The position numbers and the translations under genes are program-made. A stretch of 64,000 bases of DNA from Tritrichomonas foetus (taxonomy: Eukaryota; Parabasalia; Tritrichomonadida; Tritrichomonadidae): positions 1-64,000 of the forward strand of contig MLAK01001037.1 of the NCBI GenBank assembly GCA_001839685.1, written 5' to 3'. The notes beneath the pieces were generated by a model, which ran no database searches, was not told where the DNA came from, and was given only the letters and a program-made list of their open reading frames with translations. This document shows positions 28,882 through 39,000 of the stretch, in pieces; the stretch's first letter is position 1; the number at the start of each line of letters is the position of its first letter.

Positions 28882-30141
28882 ATGATGGGTTTTGAGCTTC
28901 CAGCTTACCTGTCTGACTACAAACTTTTGAAACACATCGGGAATATTAAATTTGGCCAGGTGTATTCAGCAATTCATTCACCAACCAAAATCACATGCGC
29001 CATCCATATCATCCACTTTCGCGACTGCCGCCATAAAGACAATGGAGATCTGTTAAAGGAACTTGACCTTTTGGTTCAATTCAATAGTCCATTTATCTCT
29101 ACAATTTATGATTATTTTGTTGATGACGAGAAAGCATGCATAGTGACAGAATTGTGTGAAAATGGAACTTTGAAAGATTTTTTAAGTCTGACACAGAAGA
29201 TAAGCGAAAAACAAGCCAGTGTATTTGTATTTGAAATATTGACGGCACTTTTTGAATTAAAAACCAACAATATCATTCATCGTGACTTAAAATTGGATAA
29301 TATAAAACTTAATTCAAACGGTCATATTCGACTTTACGATTTTGGGCTTGCAAGATTTACTCAAAATCCATCAGATGACATGAAGAAGACTTTTTGTGGA
29401 ACACCTGTGTATGTTTCACCTGAACTTGTGGCCCGACAGGATTATTCCGAGAAAACTGATATTTGGTCGCTCGGTGTCATTTTGTATACCATGCTGTATG
29501 GAAACTATCCATTTTATACGGAAAACTTGAAAGATTTATTTAAGCAAATTACAAAAAATGAACCATTTCTAAGTGATTTAGTGGTTTCTCACAAAGCAAA
29601 TGACCTAATTCAGAAAATGCTAACAAAAGATCAAGAAAAAAGAATAAACCTTGAAGATATTTTTGATCATGATTTTTTGGTGATAAATGATCCACTTTCT
29701 TATCGTTCTTATCCGCGTGATTATGGAATGTGGATGAATAGAGAACTTTTGATGCAAAATTTATGTTGTGATATGGTTACTTTACATGCTGAAACGACAG
29801 TTCTCACAAATATACCAACTCAACATTTACAGAATTTACTGAAGATAAATAAAATAAATGGTGCCACAGCTTGTTATAAAATTCAAAGAGATAATTTAAT
29901 GAAGATGAAAATGAGCATAAATTTTGGAAATATTGGAAATGATTATCAATCAATTCCTTTAATGGCATGCTCAATTTCTCTTTATCGTGAAAGAGCTGAA
30001 AAAATATGTGATAATGAAAGAAAACCCGGAAAAAGGAAATTGTATATAAAAAATGCATCCTCGTCGATTATTCGAACAAGAAAAGCCTCAGCTCTCCCAC
30101 ACAAGCGAATCAACAGGGGTTCAGTTGGCGAAACATTTTAA
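28882..30141 (+). CDS. CAMK/SNF1-like protein kinase lacking the VAIK lysine
   Basis: 419 residues from an ATG at 28882 (a second Met follows at once). The kinase domain spans about 13-267. The catalytic loop HRDLKLDN (133-140), DFG (153-155), the GTPVYVSPE segment and DIWSLGVILYTML are intact and CAMK/AMPK-like. However, the glycine loop reads GNIKFGQV (20-27, second Gly replaced by Ile), and the VAIK motif reads CAIH, so His42 stands where the ATP-anchoring Lys should be. Glu60 in alpha-C is present. The next basic residue is Arg47. The C-terminal 150 residues are basic and hold no known domain (no UBA or KA1 recognised). Either a pseudokinase or an enzyme with a displaced lysine is possible. 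Trichomonads have many such kinases. The HECT gene starts 293 bases downstream on the same strand. Confidence 0.93.
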   Translation: MMGFELPAYLSDYKLLKHIGNIKFGQVYSAIHSPTKITCAIHIIHFRDCRHKDNGDLLKELDLLVQFNSPFISTIYDYFVDDEKACIVTELCENGTLKDFLSLTQKISEKQASVFVFEILTALFELKTNNIIHRDLKLDNIKLNSNGHIRLYDFGLARFTQNPSDDMKKTFCGTPVYVSPELVARQDYSEKTDIWSLGVILYTMLYGNYPFYTENLKDLFKQITKNEPFLSDLVVSHKANDLIQKMLTKDQEKRINLEDIFDHDFLVINDPLSYRSYPRDYGMWMNRELLMQNLCCDMVTLHAETTVLTNIPTQHLQNLLKINKINGATACYKIQRDNLMKMKMSINFGNIGNDYQSIPLMACSISLYRERAEKICDNERKPGKRKLYIKNASSSIIRTRKASALPHKRINRGSVGETF

Positions 30142-30419
30142 AACTATACATCAATCAACAATTGTTTTGAATTTAGAAGAAAAAGTAAAAATAATTTGAA
30201 AACATAGTAATTATGTTTTTTGATGTCATTTTTTTTAAAGTGAAGTTGTTTATGAAGAAAAATAAAAATATTATATTTGTCTGCTGTTGACATATTTTGA
30301 TTTATTTCATGATAATATACGTGAATAGTAAATATCACCTTTAGTTGGTGAGTCACACTCTGAGTCAGATAACATCAAATGATTGTCTCTCCCAGAAAAA
30401 TTCACCTTGAATTTTACCA

Positions 30420-30425
30420 TCATTT
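30420..30425 (+). promoter_or_regulatory. Initiator (Inr) motif of the HECT gene
   Basis: TCATTT, 9 bases before the ATG at 30435; matches TCAYTW. Confidence 0.6.
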
Positions 30426-30434
30426 TACAAGATT

Positions 30435-33400
30435 ATGAACTTTATTAATTTCCCACCTCAACCAAAGAATACCTTAGGTGACATTTTCTCCAATCAAAAT
30501 ATTAGTAGAATTGTGGCAGATTGTAAGACAAGTGGAACAAAACAAATCGAATCTTTGAATGAAATTTATTGCATATTCACATCTAACAATATTGTCCCAG
30601 AACCAGCATTAAGCACCATAATTAACTCTGTTGTTGATGTTTTGAAACTAGAAGATATTTCATTAGATGCTTCTTTTTTGGCACTTCAGTGCGTCTCTGA
30701 AATGACCAACAATTTGAATGCAGCAAATTCTTTCATAGTTGCTGGTGGGTGTTCAGCTCTTTCAAAATATATAGACCCATCAGTATCATTACCTTCTTTA
30801 GAATTGGCCATTTCTTCTACTAAAAAATTAACTCGAACCAATTCACTTCATGTTGGAAAAGAAATTGGAATATCTCGAATTATTCATTCAATTGGCGTTT
30901 TAAATAGTAAATATTATACACAAGCAATTGATATTGTTAATTCTATTGCTTCAGTTGGTTCTGATGCTGATCCGAATAGTTCAATTCTCGAAATTCTTGA
31001 TGTCTTCGAAATTCTTAATAATAGCAGTTTAGTTGATTCAATGAAATCTATGATGAAAACAATAACTGTTGAAAATTTATCAGATGAATTTTGTAAAAGA
31101 ATATTTAGTTTTTTAACTGGACCATCTGAAAATAAGACAGGTATTTTAAAGATTGCGAATGAAATAATGACATATAAAGCTGATTATATTTTTGAATTTG
31201 AAATTAATTTCTCAAATTTGCTTGAAAATAACAGCACATTAACTGATACGATTTCTATTTTAAAGAAAGCTTTTAGTCAAGTTTCATCTGATGAATATAA
31301 ACAAAAAATTGAAAATTTGGTAATAACTGTTCAAGAAAATTTGATAATAACTGTTCAAGAAAAAGTAATACAAATACTAACGACAGAGAAAAATAAATTT
31401 AAGGTTGAAGATCCAGATCAATTACAATTTGAAGCACTTTCTTGCTTATGTACAACTTTATCATATAATTTACCTCAATTAACATCTGAATTAATGGCAG
31501 GTATTCAAAAACTTGCCATAAACTGTGTAAATAATACAAATAACAATTTAAACAATAACTTTAATAACAATTTTAATGACAACTTTATTAACCGCTTTAA
31601 TATGAATAATAAAGTTTATGAAGTTACTTTAGAGACGATTTTGGATATTGCTCAATATTATTCACATGAATTAGATTTAGCTGATTCATATCTAATAGAT
31701 GTTTTAAGCCGCTCAAAATTAAAATCGACAAACAATGAATATAAAAATAAATGTAAAAGCCTAAAGTCTGAATTAAATAAAGTTATTCCTAAAATACCAA
31801 CCAAAACTATTTTAAAAAAGCTAACGTTCCCCCAAGTTGTTCAATTAATCAAAGATAGGAAAATTACTCACTCTCAATTTTTAACTAACGGACTTCCCGA
31901 AATTCTTTTAAACATTATTAATAATTTAAATGATTATCAAGGAAACAATGATAAAGAAGTTTCTTTAGAAATTTCTTCTGAAGATGCACAATTCATTGTT
32001 GATTATTGTTTGAAATTAATTCCAATGATTCCTGTTTACAAAAATAATAATAATAAAAATTCAATTGGTGAGCTTTTTTTGAATCTTGAAAATAATTGTG
32101 CATATAGTTATAATGGAATAAGTTTAAATATACATAGATTTGCTTTTATGAGTGCTATTGAATGGCTAATTAATTTAAAGTCCTTTGGATTAAATAAAGA
32201 TAGGCTTTTGCGTTATGCAAGAAAGTTTCCAGGAATGAGAAGAATTATTGGAAATGAAATTATCAATTCTGAGTGGCCTTCACAATATGCAATTTATTAT
32301 CGATCATTAAATCATCCCCAATACCAAAGAAAAGTTATTGTTGTAAATGGCAAAAAATATACTCATAATGACTGCCAATATCGAGTTTATGCTGAAGCAA
32401 ATGGACATTTACCGAGTTTTGGAATTAATTTTCTGACTGAGGATGATAATGATACTCTTGCTTCGCTTCCTGAACTTCAAATTAACCAAATTAACGAAAT
32501 ATTACCAATTTTAAATCTTCTTGAATGCTTATATAAATATTCCAAGAATAAGTTACCAATTAATTTCTCTAATAATAAATTAGGAACATATATAAAAAGC
32601 TTAATTGATCCATCAGAAGCTATTTTATTGAAAAGTGCCGCACATTATACAATCGAGCGATATCCATTCCTTTTTGATTTTTATACTCGTCTGTTTTCAA
32701 TGAAAATTAGAGTTTTCCCAGTTTATAACTCATTGAGAGTTTTGGCAAGAGAAGAAGATGACGATTTTCCTCCGAATGATGATCAGGTTGTCCACATTCA
32801 AATACGCAGAAAAAAGATTTTCTGTGACGGAATTAAAGTTCTAAGAACAATTGCTAGGAATCCCGAGTCTCTTGATGTTTCGTTCACTGGTGAAGAAGGA
32901 AGAGGCCCTGGACCAACGCATGAATTCTTTACACTACTTTCTCGCTGTTTCTGCCAGTTACGTCGAGGTATCTTTAGAAGCACACAACAATTTAGTCAGG
33001 CCACTTCACAAATTCCATGGCAAGATCTGCTTATGTCCCAATCACAGTCTCAAGATCCGAATTATGCTCTTGAGCAATCAATAATAAGAGAGCATTACAG
33101 AGAAATATTAAATCAGAAAATTATCGGACAAAAAGAAGATTTAAGTCAATTCAATAAAGAAAGCTCAAGAAGAGAATCTCAAAGTAATTTGGAAAATCCT
33201 GTTGAAAATTCTTCTCATAAAAATAAATTTGATAAAGATTTTGATAGATATATTGATAGTTCAAGCAATTCACAAATGCTCTCTGATTTAGAATTTAGTC
33301 AAAATTTGACTAATTCATTGAGAATGAATTTTAGTGAAGATAGTATGAATATCAATGATTCCAATCTGAGCGATTCCAGTCAGAATAATCTCAATTCAGT

Positions 33401-34436
33401 TAATCACTCTGATAGTAGTGAAAGCACTTCTAGTAGTGAAAACCTCGAAAATGATGATAGTAATAAAAATTACAATAACGAAGAAAGATATTCTGAGAGT
33501 GACTATACATCTAGTTACAATTATTCTGATAGTGAAAATCGTCAAGAAAGTAATACTACAGAAGAAGATGAAAATGAAGAAGACGAAAATGAAGAAGAAG
33601 AAGAAATGAACCAATTGGTGCCATATTGCCATGATCCACTTGGCATGTTCCCATCCAAAAATGCAGATCCTGAACTCATGGAAGATCTTGGAACACTTTG
33701 CGCTAAAGCTGTCCTTCAAGAAGCATCTGTTGATGTTCGTTTTTCACCATATTTCTTCAAACTTTGTCGTGGTGAAGAAGTCAAACTTGAAGATGTTGAT
33801 CCACAACTTGCTCGCTCTTTATCAGATACTTCAGTTTTAGCTGATTCATGGCTTACATTTGATTACATGGGTGAAGAGCTTGTTCCTAATGGACTTTCTA
33901 TTTCTGTTACTCAAGAAAATGCAGAGGAATATGTTAAATTAATCACTGATTGGGTTGTTGGTGAAAAAGTTAAAAAAGTTGCAGAGAGTTTTGTAAAAGG
34001 ATTTAGTCGTCTTTTATCATTTTCTGCATTAGATGGATTTACAGCTGATGAAATTTGTGATGTTTTCTGTGGCGCTGACAAGCATATTACACGAAGAGAA
34101 TTTTTAGACAGTGTTCGATTTGAAGGTGGATATGATAAAAACTCACCACAAGCTTCAATGTTGGCCAATGTTATAGCTGGAATGTCACGAGAAGAACAAA
34201 GAAGTTTTATTATGTTTGTGACTGGATACAGAAGACTCCCTGTCGGTGGACTTTCGTCTCTTTCCCCAAGATTAAGTGTTACTGTTTATAAATGTGATAA
34301 CAATGATGAAGCACTTCCAACAGTTTCAACATGTACAAGTACATTAAAAGTTCCTCTATATTCTAATGAAAAAATAATGAGTACGAAACTAATGAAAGCA
34401 ATTGCAGAAGGGTGCAGTGGCTTCCAATTTATATAA
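30435..34436 (+). CDS. HECT-type E3 ubiquitin ligase, UFD4/TRIP12-like
   Basis: 1,333 residues from an ATG at 30435. The N-terminal 450 residues look like helical ARM/HEAT repeats, broken by an Asn-rich loop (about 360-385). The HECT N-lobe begins at about 765 (QIRRKKIFCDGIKVL) and carries FTGEEGRGPGPTHEFFTLLSR, typical of the UFD4/TRIP12/HECTD1 branch. About 210 residues rich in Ser, Gln, Asn and Glu (about 850-1060, ending in an acidic run) then interrupt the N-lobe before HDPLGMFPS. The C-lobe ends the protein: LPVGGLSSL, then LPTVSTCTSTLKVPLY with the predicted catalytic Cys at 1300, and FQFI at the terminus. The enzyme would take ubiquitin on Cys1300 and pass it to substrate lysines. The large insertion is not usual for the branch. 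The substrate is unknown. Confidence 0.95.
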   Translation: MNFINFPPQPKNTLGDIFSNQNISRIVADCKTSGTKQIESLNEIYCIFTSNNIVPEPALSTIINSVVDVLKLEDISLDASFLALQCVSEMTNNLNAANSFIVAGGCSALSKYIDPSVSLPSLELAISSTKKLTRTNSLHVGKEIGISRIIHSIGVLNSKYYTQAIDIVNSIASVGSDADPNSSILEILDVFEILNNSSLVDSMKSMMKTITVENLSDEFCKRIFSFLTGPSENKTGILKIANEIMTYKADYIFEFEINFSNLLENNSTLTDTISILKKAFSQVSSDEYKQKIENLVITVQENLIITVQEKVIQILTTEKNKFKVEDPDQLQFEALSCLCTTLSYNLPQLTSELMAGIQKLAINCVNNTNNNLNNNFNNNFNDNFINRFNMNNKVYEVTLETILDIAQYYSHELDLADSYLIDVLSRSKLKSTNNEYKNKCKSLKSELNKVIPKIPTKTILKKLTFPQVVQLIKDRKITHSQFLTNGLPEILLNIINNLNDYQGNNDKEVSLEISSEDAQFIVDYCLKLIPMIPVYKNNNNKNSIGELFLNLENNCAYSYNGISLNIHRFAFMSAIEWLINLKSFGLNKDRLLRYARKFPGMRRIIGNEIINSEWPSQYAIYYRSLNHPQYQRKVIVVNGKKYTHNDCQYRVYAEANGHLPSFGINFLTEDDNDTLASLPELQINQINEILPILNLLECLYKYSKNKLPINFSNNKLGTYIKSLIDPSEAILLKSAAHYTIERYPFLFDFYTRLFSMKIRVFPVYNSLRVLAREEDDDFPPNDDQVVHIQIRRKKIFCDGIKVLRTIARNPESLDVSFTGEEGRGPGPTHEFFTLLSRCFCQLRRGIFRSTQQFSQATSQIPWQDLLMSQSQSQDPNYALEQSIIREHYREILNQKIIGQKEDLSQFNKESSRRESQSNLENPVENSSHKNKFDKDFDRYIDSSSNSQMLSDLEFSQNLTNSLRMNFSEDSMNINDSNLSDSSQNNLNSVNHSDSSESTSSSENLENDDSNKNYNNEERYSESDYTSSYNYSDSENRQESNTTEEDENEEDENEEEEEMNQLVPYCHDPLGMFPSKNADPELMEDLGTLCAKAVLQEASVDVRFSPYFFKLCRGEEVKLEDVDPQLARSLSDTSVLADSWLTFDYMGEELVPNGLSISVTQENAEEYVKLITDWVVGEKVKKVAESFVKGFSRLLSFSALDGFTADEICDVFCGADKHITRREFLDSVRFEGGYDKNSPQASMLANVIAGMSREEQRSFIMFVTGYRRLPVGGLSSLSPRLSVTVYKCDNNDEALPTVSTCTSTLKVPLYSNEKIMSTKLMKAIAEGCSGFQFI

Positions 34437-34833
34437 TTTTTTATCTATGGATATTAGTAATAAATATTTATTTATTGGTGGAGGAAAACTCATTTTCTGG
34501 TATTTAGTAACTTTTCATTATCATTTGAAAAAAAATATAGTCAATTATTATTTCCTGCTATTACCACTAAGAAGATGAATAGAATGAAAAATTAGTTATG
34601 GTTTGATAAAACAATATTTAGATAAAACAATATTTAGATAAAACAATATTTCGATAAAACAAAAGTTAGATAAAACAATATTTCGATAAAACAAAAGTTA
34701 GATAAAACAATATTTAGATAAAACAATATTTAGATAAAACAATATTTAGATAAAACAATATTTAGATAAAACAAAAGTTAGATAAAACAATATTTAGATA
34801 AAACAAAAGTTAGATAAAACACTCATAGAAAAC
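34437..34833. other. Intergenic region between convergent genes
   Basis: Bases 34437-34604 are AT-rich with no feature recognised. The rest is filled by the 16-bp minisatellite, which ends about a dozen bases before the stop of the minus-strand gene. Confidence 0.7.
34605..34820. repeat. 16-bp minisatellite, 13 units of two types
   Basis: Thirteen exact 16-base periods start at 34605, plus a partial unit at 34813. Every unit begins GATAAAACA; one type ends ATATTTA or ATATTTC, the other AAAGTTA. The order is A A A' B A' B A A A A B A B. It would be transcribed as the 3' flank of the minus-strand gene. Confidence 0.95.
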
Positions 34834-35496
34834 TCAGTCAAGTGCGTCCATTCTTACAATTGGAATTCCACCAATTACTGCATCAGGTTTCATTGGGATG
34901 ACTTTCTTCTTTTCAGACGGAACTCCAGGACGTTGGTTTTTATCGAGCTTCAGGCCTTCAGTTAAAGAGTCATAAGCCAAATACAAAAGTATGCAAAGGA
35001 TAGTTGCTGAAGTTATGCTTACTTTATCTGAATTATCTGCCACGTGTGGTGAAACTTCATTTCCATATATAGAATTAATAAGTATAGCACATTCTGAGTA
35101 ATCTGGGCGGTCTTTAATAAGCTTTTTGAATGGGAAACAAATTCTCCCCATTTTTTCGTAATCAGCTTCTCCTTTATCTGCAATATCATCAATTTTCGCA
35201 ATTAATGAATTGAAAAATCTTTTCATCTCCATTTCGGGCAAAATTGATGTATCCATCAAATCTTTGATTTTGGTGAATTCTTCACTTTCTGCAAATTTCA
35301 CCATTTGTTGCTTGAACCATTTTGAACGACCATCTTTCAGCTCGAGAACTCTCAGGCATATTTTTTCCCCGAGATTCGGAATGACCCAAAACTTATTTAC
35401 TCGTGATTGTAAACTCCAGTAATGATTTCCAAATTTTCTAAGAAGGTCAAACCTGTCTACAGTAACACCACCTTCGAGAAAATCACCGTTTTCCAT
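34834..35496 (-). CDS. Small protein with one membrane-like segment, unknown function
   Basis: 220 residues from an ATG at 35496. Not recognised. The N-terminal two thirds are hydrophilic and predicted helical (HYWSLQSRVNKFW, ELKDGRSKWFKQQMVKF, MEMKRFFNSLIAKIDDI). A hydrophobic stretch at about 163-182 (SITSATILCILLYLAYD) could be a membrane anchor or a buried helix. The tail is basic and Pro-containing. There is no signal peptide. If it is an anchor, most of the protein would face the cytosol. An initiator motif precedes the ATG by 2 bases, giving a very short leader. Confidence 0.8.
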   Translation of the reverse strand: MENGDFLEGGVTVDRFDLLRKFGNHYWSLQSRVNKFWVIPNLGEKICLRVLELKDGRSKWFKQQMVKFAESEEFTKIKDLMDTSILPEMEMKRFFNSLIAKIDDIADKGEADYEKMGRICFPFKKLIKDRPDYSECAILINSIYGNEVSPHVADNSDKVSITSATILCILLYLAYDSLTEGLKLDKNQRPGVPSEKKKVIPMKPDAVIGGIPIVRMDALD

Positions 35497-35498
35497 TT

Positions 35499-35504
35499 TA
35501 GTGA
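35499..35504 (-). promoter_or_regulatory. Initiator (Inr) motif of the 220-aa protein gene
   Basis: TCACTA on the minus strand, 2 bases before the ATG; matches TCAYTW. Confidence 0.5.
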
Positions 35505-36067
35505 AATAAGTTGAGAATACTGAAATTTCAATAGTACGATAAAATATTTCAGATATGATATAGAAATTATTAACATATACGATAGAAAGTTGAATTCAAA
35601 AATGTTATTACCAACGGCAAATTTTCTTTATATGACCAGATAAATATTAATCAGACTGGTTAATGAAGTAATTATTAACTAAAAAATTCAATTCATCTTT
35701 CTTAATCCTTCATATTTAGAGATGTAAAATTACAATAAAAGTTACTAAAACTCCCTCCTTAAAAATATTATGCATTCTACCTTGATTCGTCTTGACAGAA
35801 CCATATGAAAGAGAATAGTTTTCTATTTTAGTCATTTCCTTCTCAATCATAAAATATAACATGATTGTTTTATCAATATCTTAATATTTTATCGATAAAT
35901 TTCTAAAATTTATGAATATTAATATTATTAATAATATATAAGAAATATGAAATCTAATAATATTGTATTTATCCTTGAAAATATTGAGATATTTAACTTG
36001 ACAAGATCCAGCTGCTTTTTTTGAAAAACTATTCAATTTGATAAATAGGAAATAAAAATTCGCTCAA
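35505..36067. other. Intergenic region upstream of the BEACH gene
   Basis: AT-rich region between divergent genes. No gene, repeat or RNA recognised. Confidence 0.5.
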
Positions 36068-39000
36068 ATGACTTTTGATCCAACACCGCAGATTCTCCAA
36101 GTTTTTTCTGGATCAAGTGGAAGCAATTATTTGACTCAAATTCAAAATCCACAATTCAAAGAAATTTTGTCTTCGATTTCATTGCCGCAATATTCTAATC
36201 GAGAAATTCAGCAGTATTCCACAGGCAGCAGTAATAAAACTCATCAGTTAATTTCAGCAGCTTTGAAAAACCTATCGTTTAGTTTTCAATTCGATCCAAA
36301 TTTAATATCCAATTTATTATCACTTTTTGCTCGGAATGGTTTAAAACGAGGGATTGAAACAGAAATCGCTTCAAAAGTTGTACTTCTACTCGTACTTTCA
36401 CTCACTTTAACTGAAAATGAGAATACAAAAGTATCTGATTATTCCAAATTAATAAAACTCATTTGTGAAGCTTCATTAAAAGAGCCTGCCAAAAATATAA
36501 AAAGTGCTTTGAATATTTCCGTGCTTTTTGTAGCCGAGTTATTTGTACAAAGAGCAACTTCATCAAAAATATCCCAAATTGAAAATTTCGAAATCCTTTT
36601 AGAATCAGAATTTTCTGAAGTTTTAGATTCTGTTAAACAAGCACTCCAAAAGATAAATATTGACAAAATAGACAATTTTTGTCTTTTTCTATTGAAAAAA
36701 GCTTCTCCAGCTAAAGGCTCGGAAATTCCACTTCATGCAAAAGTTGCCATAAACTTTATTTCCGGTGTAGCTAAAGGACCACGCGCAGTATTTAGCAGTG
36801 AAGCAGCAAGACAAATTGTGATGCTCGCATCCCGCCCGCTTTTAGCTTTTGATGCTGAAGCTCTCGATTTTTTTGTTGCGCTTTCTCGATTCACTGAAAA
36901 ATCCGTAAGTGAACAGGTTGTTGATATGATTGCTGATTCTTTAAATGTTCAACTTTTAACAGCTGCAGCAACAGGTGATACTCTTGTTGATGGGTTTATT
37001 CAAATTCCAAAAGAAGAAATCATTAAAACAAGAGAAACTGACACAAATAATGATATAAAATATGATGTAAAATCTAAGAATAAGACTGAAACATTAAATG
37101 AAAGCGGAAATAATGATAGTGGAAATACTGAAAATGAAAGTGATATTGTTACCGATTTTTTGAATAGCAATGAGACTACAGGAGAAAGTTATGATGGTAT
37201 CAATTTAAATGATGATTATTATTTAAATTATGAAAAAAATAATATTTCTCTAAATGATAATCTTGAATATATGACCAGCCATTATAACATTAATAATTTA
37301 AATGAAAATGATGTTGATGATAATCAAGAAAATGAAAGCGAAATTATGAATGATGTAATTGCAGAAAATGAATCTGAAGTTAACTTGGTAAAAATAATTC
37401 CACCAAGAATAAATTCACAGTCTAGTATTTCAAATAATAAATCTAGAACAAATCAATCATTTGAAAAAAGAGTTCCCAAAATCGGTGAAAGAAAGCCAAT
37501 TCCAGTTAAATTAAATTTATCTTCATATAATTTAAAAAAAGATATAAATTTATGCGGAAACAAACATTTATATCACATTTCTCCAAGATTATCATTAAAA
37601 GATATTAGAAATCCAAATAATTCTCCTAATAATACACAAAGGTTCGACGAAATTTTTGATAAAGTGAAGCAACCTCTTTCTCCAAGAGCTTCACAAAATT
37701 ATACATTCAATTATGACTACTTTCATCAGAAAAACATTGGTCATGATCGAAGAAATAATGTAAAAGATCACAGACAAGGTGATTTTCGAAGCAATGTTAC
37801 GAAAAGAGAGGTAATAGAAAAATGTATTTTTAAATTTCCTCATAAAGAAACATTTTGTTCTGGTTTCGATCCAACTCCTCACATTAACAAATTTGATGAT
37901 GATTGGAGTTGTATTGTTACACCAGATGTTTTATCAAGTATCAAAAAACTTGTTCATGCATTCCGAGGAAACGATATCCTGATCAAAAGGCTTCTTGAAT
38001 CAGCTGGAAAATGTGCAACAAAATCTCGTTCACAATTAGCATCACAAGCCGCACTTGTGGCACTCCTACTTGAAGCAAAAGAAGCAGGTTGTTCAGTTTC
38101 TGAAGCATCAGCAGCTATTGACATCAAACAAATATTTAATCCTGATTTTATCGCAGCCACTGGAACACCAGCTAATTGTCTTCGATCTAGAACTGTTTCA
38201 CTTGCAGTTGAAGATTGTGATCTTTTATTTGTTTCTTTATTACAACTTTCTTCAAAACATCCCCATATTTTTTTGGAAGTAATTTCAACACTCACTGCTA
38301 TTCATCAACGATTGGTTGTTCTCGTTGTAGAAAAATGTAATTCAACATTGATTCCTTTGGCTCAAGCAGCTGCTTCAATGCAAAAAATATCTGATGAGCA
38401 AACAGATGAGCATCCATTGGAAGTTGTAGACAAAGCTCGAGGCGCTTTTCTTGTTCTTGCCAAAATGATTGGAGAAAGTGATGAAGCACAAAAAACTGTA
38501 TTTTCTTGTTCACCTTTTACACGAGTCATTTTATCTTTTGTTTTTGATGAGAAAACACGTGAATATACATTATCAGTGATTGAAAACGCACTGAAAGAAT
38601 GTGGTGATTTACCTGTTCTTTCGTTGGAACTTGCGGATATTATTAAATATTGTTTCTATAATTTTTCTGAAAAGTCAACATTACTTGCACTATTTGTTGT
38701 TCAAACAGTAAATAGAGCAGCTCAACTTAAAACAGAAACATTGAAGAACTTTATTGTATTTTCAAATGCTTTATTTGAAATGATGAATAAGCTTTTCCAA
38801 AGTGAATCATGTCGATTGCTATTTCAAGAAATAATGATTTTTATTTCTCTATTTTCACCCTATGCCAAAAAATTTGTTGTTCGTCATAAAGATAGTATTA
38901 AAAATGCAGCTAATAAACTTTATGAAAATGAAGAAAATCCTAGATTCCTCTATGTTTCTTTAATTAAAATCGCTATTGATGAAAAGAAATGCTTAATAAG

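Noticed and set aside
28608..28895. 95-codon frame overlapping the kinase start
   Set aside because: It starts at a non-ATG codon, is Phe/Asn-rich and overlaps the well-supported kinase N-terminus.
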